Shown: one piece after another, positions 8,343-16,494 of the stretch
Position numbering within the stretch: position 1 is the first letter of the stretch
Layout of the letters: each line of letters begins with the position of its first letter
NCBI GenBank assembly: GCA_947474435.1
Contig: CANJII010000016.1
Span: 1 to 64,000 of the forward strand
DNA from: Chitinophagaceae bacterium
GTDB taxonomy: Bacteria; Bacteroidota; Bacteroidia; Chitinophagales; UBA10324
Reading direction: 5' to 3'
Length of the DNA: 64,000 nt
Notes under the pieces: generated by a model
Database searches by the model: none
Told to the model about the DNA's origin: nothing
The model's input: only the letters and a program-made list of their open reading frames with translations
Program-made: the position numbers and the translations under genes

Positions 8343-9589
8343 TACACATCAACAATTTTATACAACTTATCTGATGCACGGATTTTTGTTTTGATGGGAA
8401 GTGAAACCACATCGCCTTTCTTCACGCGCTCACGAATGCTGTCCTTCACCCGAAGTTCCCGAACATTCTCCTCGATAACTCCGGTAGTGGGACCGCTGAT
8501 TAAAATTTCGTCGCCCACATCCAATGATTGCGCTTCAATTTTAAATTCTCCGATTCCGATCTTGTCGAAATACTTTACTCCCTTGCCGATGTAAATTTTT
8601 TTCTTCGTTGCCTTTGAGCCGTACTCATCATTCCACTCACCCATTTTTTTTCCGAGATAGTATCCATCCCAGAAACCGCGATTGAAAACTGTCGCTAATT
8701 GTTTTTTCCATTCCTCCACTTTTTCTTTCGAAAATGTTTTTTCGTGAATGGAATCAATGGCTTCTCGATAACATTTTGTGGTGATGAAAACATAATCTTC
8801 ACTTCTTCCTCTTCCTTCAATTTTTAAAACAGAAACTCCGTTGTCAATTATTTTATCAATGAAATCAATGGTGCATAAATCTTTTGCCGACATGATGTAC
8901 TCGTTATCAATTTCCAGTTCTGTTCCATCTTCTTTATCAATCACGATATAATTCCGTCGGCAATTCTGAATGCATGCACCGCGATTAGCTGATGAGAAAT
9001 TTGTATGCAAACTCAGGTAGCATTTTCCTGAAACAGCCATGCACAATGCGCCGTGCGCAAAAATCTCCACGCGCACCAATTCTCCGTAAGGACCTTTTAT
9101 TTTTCGTCTTTTGATTTCACTCACAATATTTTTTACCTGATCAAGTGTGAGTTCACGCGCCATCACCATCACATCGGCAAAGTGAGAATAGAATTCAACC
9201 GATTCAATGTTGGTGATATTGGTTTGCGTTGAAACATGAACAGGCATCCCGATTTTTTTTGCATAACTCATCACGGCATGGTCTGATGCGATGATGGCAT
9301 TGATACCGCATGCTTTTGCATTTTTAACAATGGCACGCATTAATGTTAAATCATGGTCGTACAGAATGGTGTTGAGTGTGATGTAGGTTTTGATTTTATT
9401 TTCTTTCGCGATGGAAGCAATCTGTTCTAAATCTTCCAATGTAAAATTGATGCTTGAGCGTGCGCGCATGTTCAACTGCTCAATGCCAAAATACACAGCA
9501 TTGCATCCACCTTGAATGGCAGCACGCAATGATTCCCACGAACCGCAGGGAGATAATAATTCAACAACAGGGGTATTTGTTTTTTTCAT
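8342..9589 (-). CDS. trhP: Peptidase U32-family RNA hydroxylation protein, TrhP type
   Basis: A 415-aa member of the collagenase-like U32 family. The family signature is complete: VEIFAHGALCMAVSGKCYLS, followed by NRGACIQNCRRNY and MSAKDLCTIDF, which supply the four Cys expected to bind [4Fe-4S]. It begins with ELLSPCGSWESLRAAIQGG, typical of TrhP/RlhA. Known relatives hydroxylate tRNA uridine-34 (TrhP) or 23S rRNA (RlhA), and UbiU/V act in oxygen-independent ubiquinone synthesis. Its length matches TrhP, whereas RlhA is near 650 aa. It is followed by an overlapping ferredoxin gene. Part of the long minus-strand run, 11 bp after the SDR gene. Confidence 0.75.
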   Translation of the reverse strand: MKKTNTPVVELLSPCGSWESLRAAIQGGCNAVYFGIEQLNMRARSSINFTLEDLEQIASIAKENKIKTYITLNTILYDHDLTLMRAIVKNAKACGINAIIASDHAVMSYAKKIGMPVHVSTQTNITNIESVEFYSHFADVMVMARELTLDQVKNIVSEIKRRKIKGPYGELVRVEIFAHGALCMAVSGKCYLSLHTNFSSANRGACIQNCRRNYIVIDKEDGTELEIDNEYIMSAKDLCTIDFIDKIIDNGVSVLKIEGRGRSEDYVFITTKCYREAIDSIHEKTFSKEKVEEWKKQLATVFNRGFWDGYYLGKKMGEWNDEYGSKATKKKIYIGKGVKYFDKIGIGEFKIEAQSLDVGDEILISGPTTGVIEENVRELRVKDSIRERVKKGDVVSLPIKTKIRASDKLYKIVDV

Positions 9590-9600
9590 TTATCAGTTAC

Positions 9601-10341
9601 TTAAAAAAGATTGGCGCCAATACTTTTTCCTCCATCAACATAAATCAATTGACCGGTGATGAATTGTGTTTTAGAATTGGCTAAAAAGGAAACGGCTCTT
9701 GCCACATCTTCCGGTTTGCCCATTGTTTTTGTTGGTTGTGCTTCAATTAATTTTTGCAAAACAGTTTGCTCTAATTTTTGTGTGAGCGGTGTATCAATCA
9801 ATCCGGGTGCAATGGCATTCACAAACACATTGTACCTGCCAAGTTCCAACGCAAGCACTCTGGTGAGTGCAACTATTCCTGCTTTAGATGCGGAGTAATT
9901 GGATTGTCCGGGATTTCCCAGCCACGCGCGTGATGCGATGTTGATGATGCGACCGAAATTTTGTTCCTTCATTAACTGAGCAGCTTCACGACACATCAAC
10001 CAGGTACCGCGAAGGTTAACAGCTATCACTGCATCAAATTCTTCCACGCTCATTTTCCAGATCATATTATCGCGAATGATTCCGGCATTGTTCACCACCA
10101 CATCAATGCTTCCTGAAATTTTTCGCGCGTGTTCAAAAAATTGTTGCACATCATTTTCATTGCTGATGTTGCATGGAATAAATCTGCTGTTCTTGGTTCC
10201 CAATTCTGCTTCGAGCAATTTCCCTCCTTCAACATCCATGTCGGCAATCACCACGAAGAAACCATCGTTCTTCAGTTGCAACGCAATGGCTTTGCCGATC
10301 CCCTTAGCTGCACCCGTTACTATTGAAACCGGCTTCTTCAT
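9601..10341 (-). CDS. Short-chain dehydrogenase/reductase, FabG-like
   Basis: A 246-aa classical SDR. Motifs: TGAAKGIG (cofactor binding), NNAGI, catalytic Ser in INIAS, YSASK (Tyr-x3-Lys), and a C-terminal GQLIYVDGG. I chose ATG at 10341, just before the Rossmann strand (MKKPVSIVTG); a longer reading frame upstream is inside xdhC. It still overlaps the end of xdhC by 38 bp, indicating coupling. In this neighbourhood it may oxidise or reduce a hydroxyacyl-CoA (for example 3-hydroxypimeloyl-CoA), but nothing in the sequence fixes the substrate, and a housekeeping 3-oxoacyl reductase role is possible. Confidence 0.75.
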   Translation of the reverse strand: MKKPVSIVTGAAKGIGKAIALQLKNDGFFVVIADMDVEGGKLLEAELGTKNSRFIPCNISNENDVQQFFEHARKISGSIDVVVNNAGIIRDNMIWKMSVEEFDAVIAVNLRGTWLMCREAAQLMKEQNFGRIINIASRAWLGNPGQSNYSASKAGIVALTRVLALELGRYNVFVNAIAPGLIDTPLTQKLEQTVLQKLIEAQPTKTMGKPEDVARAVSFLANSKTQFITGQLIYVDGGKSIGANLF

Positions 10342-11128
10342 GTTGAGTAATTTTATTTTCAGATTGAATTTCTTTATTATTTGAAACCGCAATAATTTTT
10401 GCAACTATACCTAATGCAATTTCTGCAGGACTGTTTTGTCCGATGTCGAAACCCATTGGCATATCAATTTTTTCTAATTGCTCTTCAGTACAGATATCCT
10501 GATCCAGAAATCTCTTTCGGGTGATAATGATTTTGCGCCTGCTTCCAATCATCCCAAGATACGCATGTGGCTGATGAATACAGTGCGCTAAAATTTCGCG
10601 GTCGTATTCGTGCAGGTGCGTGCAAATGACAATGAAAGTATCAGCATCAAAAGTGAGTTTTGAAAATGCATCACGATGATTCAACAATATATTTTGTGTT
10701 GAATCGAAATTAATTTCATTCAATATTTCTTCACGCTCATCAATGATTATTGTTTTGAAATTCAGCGTTTGTGCGAAGTTGGCAATGTTGCTTCCAACAT
10801 GACCTGCACCGAAAATCAATAATTGTTTTGTGCGCTTGATGGGTTCAATAAATATTTTCATGGTGCCGCCACAACACATTTGTTGCTTGAGCAAATTGTA
10901 TTCTTTCAATTCTGTTTTGCCTGTATTCATTAATTCAACCGCATCTTCAATCACCAGTTTCTCAATATTGCCACCACCAATTGTTCCGAACTGTTTTCCG
11001 TTGTTCCATACAATCATTTTGGCTCCGGCTTTCAATGGAGTGGAACCACTTGTTGCCACAACAGTGCATTGCGCAACGGCTTCTCTTTTATCAATTGCCT
11101 CATTTAATTTTTTAATGAGCGACAGCAT
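10304..11128 (-). CDS. xdhC: XdhC-family molybdenum cofactor maturation factor
   Basis: A 274-aa XdhC/CoxI family protein. The N-terminal domain has TSGSTPLKAGAKM, GTIGGGNIE and the Cys motif QQMCCGGTM; the C-terminal Rossmann domain has LIFGAGHVG, IDERE, HLHEYD and YLGMIGSRRK. XdhC proteins bind molybdopterin, protect the sulfurated cofactor and insert it into xanthine-dehydrogenase-family enzymes. The obvious client here is the Mo subunit of 4-hydroxybenzoyl-CoA reductase at 2.6-5.4 kb. It overlaps mocA by 17 bp at its start and the SDR gene at its end. Confidence 0.85.
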   Translation of the reverse strand: MLSLIKKLNEAIDKREAVAQCTVVATSGSTPLKAGAKMIVWNNGKQFGTIGGGNIEKLVIEDAVELMNTGKTELKEYNLLKQQMCCGGTMKIFIEPIKRTKQLLIFGAGHVGSNIANFAQTLNFKTIIIDEREEILNEINFDSTQNILLNHRDAFSKLTFDADTFIVICTHLHEYDREILAHCIHQPHAYLGMIGSRRKIIITRKRFLDQDICTEEQLEKIDMPMGFDIGQNSPAEIALGIVAKIIAVSNNKEIQSENKITQHEEAGFNSNGCS

Positions 11129-11741
11129 GATTAAAATATTTTAGATAATCTTCCGGTATATTGATGTTCGCATGAATGTTTGCGTCTTCAGTATTTATTT
11201 TAATGGATGAAAATTCTTTCAATACTTCCCGCAGATTTCCATCAGTCGATTTCAGTGCACGAATTTTCTGAAGAACAGAATTTGATAAAAAAACCGGATG
11301 ACCATTCTCCCCGTTATATATCGGAACAACATAATGTTCCAGTTTAATTTCACTCAACATTTTCATAATCAAATCCGATGAAGTGAAAGGATTATCAATG
11401 TTCTGAATAAATGCATGACGATTAGTTTCTAAAAAATCTGCTGCGAGTTTTATACTGGAAAATCTTCCTGCTTCGGGATTTGCATTGTCAATAATACTAA
11501 TGCTCATTTCAGTTGGAAGAATCCTGATTTGATTCAGCACCGCTTCATTTAAATCTTTATTGATAACAACAATTATATTTTTTATTCCGGCTTTGAAATA
11601 TTCGAGAATTAATTTTTGCAGAAAGGAATTTGTTTCATCAAACGGCAATAATGCTTTCGGCTCACCAAACCGCTCAGACTTTCCGGCTGAGAGAATGATG
11701 GCTGAACTGTTTTCACTGTCATTGATAATTCTGTCGTTCAT
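11112..11741 (-). CDS. mocA: MobA/MocA-like nucleotidyltransferase for Mo cofactor
   Basis: A 209-aa NTP-transferase of the MobA-like family. The nucleotide-binding loop is LSAGKSERFGEPKALLPF, followed by the family motifs GRFSSIKLA, QNIDNPF and ENGHPVFL. MocA makes molybdopterin cytosine dinucleotide, the cofactor form used by bacterial xanthine-oxidase-family hydroxylases, which fits the Hcr enzyme nearby. Its ATG overlaps the stop of the preceding gene by one base (TAATG) and its own end overlaps xdhC, so the three genes are coupled. CTP rather than GTP as substrate is inferred from context. Confidence 0.8.
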   Translation of the reverse strand: MNDRIINDSENSSAIILSAGKSERFGEPKALLPFDETNSFLQKLILEYFKAGIKNIIVVINKDLNEAVLNQIRILPTEMSISIIDNANPEAGRFSSIKLAADFLETNRHAFIQNIDNPFTSSDLIMKMLSEIKLEHYVVPIYNGENGHPVFLSNSVLQKIRALKSTDGNLREVLKEFSSIKINTEDANIHANINIPEDYLKYFNHAVAH

Positions 11742-13753
11742 TACTTACCTGCGTATTCTACTTTTTTTCCGATTGATGTTAAACCAAGCAATGCATCTGA
11801 AGTGGAGAAAATTTCTTCGAGGTGATTCAGTTCCGATTCGCATCCCAATGCTTCTTCAATTAACTGGTCGGCAAGTCGAATGGCGATTGGTGCTTTGTAT
11901 GAAATGGTTTTTGCAATTTTTTCCCCTTCATCTTTTGTGAGTGAATGATTGGAAAAATTTCTCGACTGAATTTCTATGATTGAATTTTCTTCGAAAAAAT
12001 CTCTGATGTGTTTCCATTTATCATTCAATTCTTTTTTTGAAATAGTTGGCAACGGTTGATTGCCCGAAAGAATTTCAAAAGCATCATCAGCGGTAATTAC
12101 TTTATCTGCTAATCCGATTTCTTCCGCATCCTTAGCTGATAACATTTTCCCTGTGTGAATCAGGTACTTGCTTAATCCTTTCCCGATTTTTTTTACACTG
12201 CGTTGTGTTCCGCCAAGGCCGGGATAAATTCCGATGCCTGTTTCCGGAAAAGCAAATTGCGCTTTCGGTAATGCAAGAATCACATCGGCACACAATGCCA
12301 GTTCCAATCCACCTCCAAGTGTTAAACCATTGACGATGGCAACTACAGTTTTTTGAGAATGGTCAATGCGCTTAAAAACTTTTTGTCCGAAACCGGTGAA
12401 CGATTCAATGTCGCAAATTTTATTTGACTTGATATTTTTTACAAAGAATTTTATATCAGCTCCTGCAACAAATGCTTTACCTGAACCTGTGATAAAAATT
12501 GTTTTTATCAATGGGTTTTTATCCGCCTCATGAAATTTTTCTGAAAGCTCGTGAACAGTTTCTTCACTCAATGCATTCATGTTTTCCGGTTGGTCCATTG
12601 TGATGATGGCGATGTCATTTCTCTTTTCCAGTTTTACTGAATGCATCTGCCAGAATTTTTCACCAACTGATTCAGGCATTTTCATTTCATATAATTCAGA
12701 AATAAATTTTACCAGGCGATTCACTTCAACTACACCAAGAGATTTCATTAATTCAACAGGCCCTTTCCTCCAGCGTAAACCAATTTTTGCTCCGCGGTTT
12801 AAATCAGTAGCAGTGCAAACCTTCTCATCAAAAATCTGTGAGCACACAAACAGAACCACACCAAGCATGCGTTCGCGAATGATTTTTTCTTTTTCTGCAT
12901 CAACCGGATTATTCCATTCAGGATTTATATCCCACTGTCTACCTGACTCAGCCTGAACTTTTAATAATTCAGCCACCGCATATAATTTTCCAAATACTTC
13001 CAAAGTTTTTTCAGAGTGATAAGCGACAGGAACTCCCGTTGCATTCATCAATGCAAAAGGACCCATTCCTATTCCGAATACTTTCATGCAAACGATATCT
13101 ATTTCTTCCATCGTTCCGATTCCTTCCTGCAATAATCGTGTTGATTCGTTGAGCCACGGAACAAAGAATCTGTTAACCGCAAAACCATAAACATCCTTGC
13201 ACGAGATAGCATCCTTCCCTGCGAGAACACAGAATATTTTAACTGCTTCAAAAGTTTTATCAGAAGTTTTTTCTCCGGGAATAATTTCAACTAACCTGTT
13301 TTTTGCTGCATGATAAAAGAAATGCAAACCAATAAATCGTTCAGGATGAGAAATATTTTTTGCCAGCTCAGTAACAGAATAAGATGAAGTATTAGTGGCA
13401 ACAATGCAATCGTCAGTAATAATTTCACTGAGTGATTTTAACAATTCTGTTTTTGCATTGAAGTTTTCGTAGATGGCTTCAACAATTAAATCACAAGCTT
13501 TCAGGTCAGCTAAATTTTCTGTACCAGTTAATTTTGAAAGTGCATTTTCTACCTGCTCTTTTGTAAAAACACTTTTCTGAACTCCATCTTCCAAGGTTGT
13601 TTTAATATTCGATAATCCTTTCTCTACAAAATTCATTGCACGATCCGCAAGAATTACATTGAATCCTTCCTGTGCAAATTTTTGCGCCAGAGCTGAACCC
13701 ATTGTTCCGGCACCAACCACTCCGACTGTTTTTATTTTTTTCATAGCTGACAA
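11741..13753 (-). CDS. 3-Hydroxyacyl-CoA dehydrogenase / enoyl-CoA hydratase fusion
   Basis: A 670-aa bifunctional protein with the dehydrogenase first, the reverse of FadB. Residues 1-375 are a 3-hydroxyacyl-CoA dehydrogenase: GVVGAGTMGSALA, ATNTSSYSVTELA, a catalytic-His segment IGLHFFYHA and a second C-terminal helical domain. Residues 385-670 are a crotonase domain with AFVAGADIKFF and GGGLELALCADVILALPKAQFAFPE, carrying the oxyanion hole and both acidic residues. In the benzoyl-CoA pathway it could oxidise 3-hydroxypimeloyl-CoA and hydrate crotonyl-CoA later on. It follows dch by 3 bp and is clearly in the same operon. General fatty-acid beta-oxidation is the alternative. Confidence 0.85.
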   Translation of the reverse strand: MSAMKKIKTVGVVGAGTMGSALAQKFAQEGFNVILADRAMNFVEKGLSNIKTTLEDGVQKSVFTKEQVENALSKLTGTENLADLKACDLIVEAIYENFNAKTELLKSLSEIITDDCIVATNTSSYSVTELAKNISHPERFIGLHFFYHAAKNRLVEIIPGEKTSDKTFEAVKIFCVLAGKDAISCKDVYGFAVNRFFVPWLNESTRLLQEGIGTMEEIDIVCMKVFGIGMGPFALMNATGVPVAYHSEKTLEVFGKLYAVAELLKVQAESGRQWDINPEWNNPVDAEKEKIIRERMLGVVLFVCSQIFDEKVCTATDLNRGAKIGLRWRKGPVELMKSLGVVEVNRLVKFISELYEMKMPESVGEKFWQMHSVKLEKRNDIAIITMDQPENMNALSEETVHELSEKFHEADKNPLIKTIFITGSGKAFVAGADIKFFVKNIKSNKICDIESFTGFGQKVFKRIDHSQKTVVAIVNGLTLGGGLELALCADVILALPKAQFAFPETGIGIYPGLGGTQRSVKKIGKGLSKYLIHTGKMLSAKDAEEIGLADKVITADDAFEILSGNQPLPTISKKELNDKWKHIRDFFEENSIIEIQSRNFSNHSLTKDEGEKIAKTISYKAPIAIRLADQLIEEALGCESELNHLEEIFSTSDALLGLTSIGKKVEYAGK

Positions 13754-13756
13754 TTA

Positions 13757-14530
13757 TTAATTGTTATTCCAGACAGGTTTTCTTTTTTCTAAGAATGAAT
13801 TAATTCCTTCATTCGCATCATGTGTTTCCATTAATTGATTTACATACACTGCTTCCAACTGTGGAAGAAAATTACTGAGTACATGATTGAATTTTACTCG
13901 CGCTGCTCGCACAGCATAACGAAGCGAAGAAGCACTCTTTGGTAAAATATTTTTTTCAATCCAGGCATTCACACCTTCATCCAATAAAGTTTTATCATCA
14001 AATACATCATTCACCAATCCATACAATTTTGCTTCATCAGCAGAAATTATTTTTCCGGTAATGAGCATTTCTTCAGCACGGGCATAACCGATTTTTTCAG
14101 GGAGAATGATGGAAGCAGGAGGCGGAAAAACACCAAGAATAATTTCGGGCTGACCAAGTTTTGCCGTTTTATCAGCAAATAAAAAGTTGCACATGATTGC
14201 TACTTCCATTCCACCACCTAAACATTGACCTGAAATTTTTGCGAGTGTAGGAATGGATAAATCGCGAAGTGTAAAAAACAATTGATGAAACGAGCGAAGC
14301 ATGGCGGCTGCTAATTCCTTTGTGTGTTCTTCCACGCTTGCACCAAACGAAAAATGTTTTCCGGCACCTTCCATCACAATCAGTTTCAGTTCTTTTTTTT
14401 CTTTGAATGAATTGAAAACAGACTGCAATTCTTCCATCATAATGTAGTCGAGCACATTACCTTTTCCATCATCGAGCAGCACATGAGCCACTGAATTTTC
14501 ATTGGAGAAAGACAGCTTAATCTTTTGCAT
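13757..14530 (-). CDS. dch: Cyclohexa-1,5-diene-1-carbonyl-CoA hydratase
   Basis: A 257-aa crotonase that matches Dch/BzdW of Thauera and Azoarcus closely: KHFSFGASVEEH, GQCLGGGMEVA, LGQPEIILGVFPPPAS, SASSLRYAVRAAR, and a C-terminal HDANEGINSFLEKRKP ending. It adds water to the diene formed by benzoyl-CoA reductase, giving 6-hydroxycyclohex-1-ene-1-carbonyl-CoA, the substrate of Had at 27.5-28.7 kb. It is the first gene of the block running to at least 9.6 kb. An FNR-type box lies 49 bp upstream. The gene is separated from the other pathway genes by the nitrite/NO cluster. Confidence 0.88.
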   Translation of the reverse strand: MQKIKLSFSNENSVAHVLLDDGKGNVLDYIMMEELQSVFNSFKEKKELKLIVMEGAGKHFSFGASVEEHTKELAAAMLRSFHQLFFTLRDLSIPTLAKISGQCLGGGMEVAIMCNFLFADKTAKLGQPEIILGVFPPPASIILPEKIGYARAEEMLITGKIISADEAKLYGLVNDVFDDKTLLDEGVNAWIEKNILPKSASSLRYAVRAARVKFNHVLSNFLPQLEAVYVNQLMETHDANEGINSFLEKRKPVWNNN

Positions 14531-14572
14531 AAATTAATTTATACAAAGGGAAGGAATTATACCTTTATTGAA

Positions 14573-14586
14573 ATGATATAAATCAG
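14573..14586. promoter_or_regulatory. FNR-type box upstream of dch
   Basis: ATGAT-ATAA-ATCAG, matching TGAY-N4-RTCA, centred 49 bp upstream of the dch start. It sits in the 59-bp gap after the cytochrome b fusion gene, arguing that dch starts its own transcript. Confidence 0.5.
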
Positions 14587-14589
14587 TTG

Positions 14590-16485
14590 TCAGTGTGAAA
14601 GCACGAACTGTTTTTCGCTTAGTGTCAGCACTTCGCTGCCCCTCATTTCAAATAGCGGCGACTCAATAATAATTCCGGCAACTTCTGTTTCAGTTAAAAT
14701 CACTTTTACTTTTCCGTTCAGTAAAACCTCATCATAAATTGTAATGGTTGAATTTTTCCGGAAGCCGTGTGGTGAATATTTTTTGGAATATAATTCTTGT
14801 CCGCTCTCCGAAATTATTTTTATCTCAATGGCACTTCGTTTTAAAACAATCGGCTTGAGTGAACTCATGTGTTTTTCCAAGGTTGCATAACTCTGTGTTT
14901 CCGTTGGTGATGAAGTGTACTTAAAATTCAGAATTAATATTTTTCTGTCCTTTGGAAAAAATGCAACATCACGATTGCTTAACAATGGGATTGACAGAGA
15001 AAGCAGCAATGAAATAATTGTGGCAACAACATAATTTGGTTTTAAATATTCCTTGATAAAAGATTTTTTATCCTGAATTGATATGGCTCCGCTATTTAAT
15101 TCAGATTGAAATTTTTCCAATTCCGATTTCAGATTAGCGGATGGAAGTTTTAAAAACCGGATATTGTTCAACGAATATTTTGATTCGAGAGTTGGTCGCC
15201 GCTTATGCGAGAGCCGTAAAGTTTCCCATTCACTTCCATAGCGATGATAGCAGGACTCGCAGGCAGCAAACACAACTCCCTTCACTCCGTGTTCAAAAAC
15301 TTTTTCTACATCATTCACATGCACAGAACCAACACAGGGCACGACAAATTTTTTTATTTTTTCTGAATCAATATTTGCAATTGGGAAATAACTGCACGAA
15401 TAAATTGCCAGTTCTTTGTTGGCTAAATCATCAGTGGTTTTAAGTGCATCAAGTACACTGAATGTAATTGCACCATGCTTGCATGATGCATTGCAAATCC
15501 CGCAACTCACACATCGCGATTGATTTAATTCTGCTTTCTGTTCTTCACCAAAATATTTTATTGATATGGCATCGTACGGGCAATCGCTCTGGCATTGCTT
15601 GCATGCATTGCAGTTTTCTTTATCAATAACAGGAGTGAGTTTATTCGTTTTGCGAACGAAAAGCGGAATGCTGCTGAGTGCTGCAACAGTAAGTACCAAC
15701 CACAACAACAACCATTTTGCAGAAATAAATTTCAGGAAATAAAAACCTGCGAAGTAATACCAATCGAACGAAGAGTGATAGGGCATTGGCGATGAAGAAG
15801 CAGGCGCATCACTGATTACAGGAAATAAAAAACAAATGAAAACTAAACTGATAGTTACGAGGTACCATAATTTTTTTGGTGGTAAGTACATGGGTTTCGA
15901 TATGCGAACAACATGCAGGTAAAGTATCACCACAAAAAAAAGTGTGAGAAAAAAATGCACAGCGAAAGCAATCCTAAAAAACCCGCTCAGTGCCTGTAGG
16001 TCTTCTGTAATAAACATTCCGGAAAGCGAGGGGTTGACAATGGAAATGGAAGTCAGCAATTTGGTTGATAAAAATCCAATGAGTTTTGCTTTCTCATCCC
16101 ACACTAAAAAAAATCCGGTTAAACCGAGAATCAGTACCAACAAAAAACTAATGAAGCCGGTAACCCAGGGAAGAAACCGTTTGTATTTACCGATAATTAA
16201 CTGATGCAAAAAATGAAGCAATGCGGTAATTACCAAAGCATCAGACGAATAACGATGAAGACTTCGCATGATGCCACCAACCCATTGCCTGGTAATCATC
16301 TCTGTTGAGTTGTAGGCTTCCGACGGGTCAATTTTATAAAAGATGAAAAGATAAAGTCCGGTTATAGTTGCAATGAGAAATGATAAGACCGAAATTGAGC
16401 CAAGGTGATAAAACGGATTGAATTTCGTTGAAAAAAAGCGGCTGAAGAGAGAAGCGAACTTCAGATAAATCTTATGTCCGTTCAT
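14590..16485 (-). CDS. Cytochrome b / two-[4Fe-4S] ferredoxin / MvhD-like fusion membrane protein
   Basis: A 631-aa protein of unusual build. Residues 25-275 are a cytochrome b (b6-like N-terminal) domain with both heme His pairs, H77/H91 and H177/H191, each 14 apart. Residues 285-342 hold two [4Fe-4S] ferredoxin motifs (C292, C295, C298, C302 and C325, C328, C331, C335). Residues 360-440 resemble the hydrogenase iron-sulfur (MvhD/FlpD) domain with C364, C384, C409, C412. A last membrane helix (about 468-488) is followed by a 140-residue soluble tail without obvious homology. It looks like a quinone-linked module that passes electrons to or from a low-potential soluble partner. It is the last gene of the NO-reductase-like operon, 10 bp after the preceding gene. 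Its role is unknown. Confidence 0.75.
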   Translation of the reverse strand: MNGHKIYLKFASLFSRFFSTKFNPFYHLGSISVLSFLIATITGLYLFIFYKIDPSEAYNSTEMITRQWVGGIMRSLHRYSSDALVITALLHFLHQLIIGKYKRFLPWVTGFISFLLVLILGLTGFFLVWDEKAKLIGFLSTKLLTSISIVNPSLSGMFITEDLQALSGFFRIAFAVHFFLTLFFVVILYLHVVRISKPMYLPPKKLWYLVTISLVFICFLFPVISDAPASSSPMPYHSSFDWYYFAGFYFLKFISAKWLLLWLVLTVAALSSIPLFVRKTNKLTPVIDKENCNACKQCQSDCPYDAISIKYFGEEQKAELNQSRCVSCGICNASCKHGAITFSVLDALKTTDDLANKELAIYSCSYFPIANIDSEKIKKFVVPCVGSVHVNDVEKVFEHGVKGVVFAACESCYHRYGSEWETLRLSHKRRPTLESKYSLNNIRFLKLPSANLKSELEKFQSELNSGAISIQDKKSFIKEYLKPNYVVATIISLLLSLSIPLLSNRDVAFFPKDRKILILNFKYTSSPTETQSYATLEKHMSSLKPIVLKRSAIEIKIISESGQELYSKKYSPHGFRKNSTITIYDEVLLNGKVKVILTETEVAGIIIESPLFEMRGSEVLTLSEKQFVLSH

Positions 16486-16494
16486 AATGAGTTT

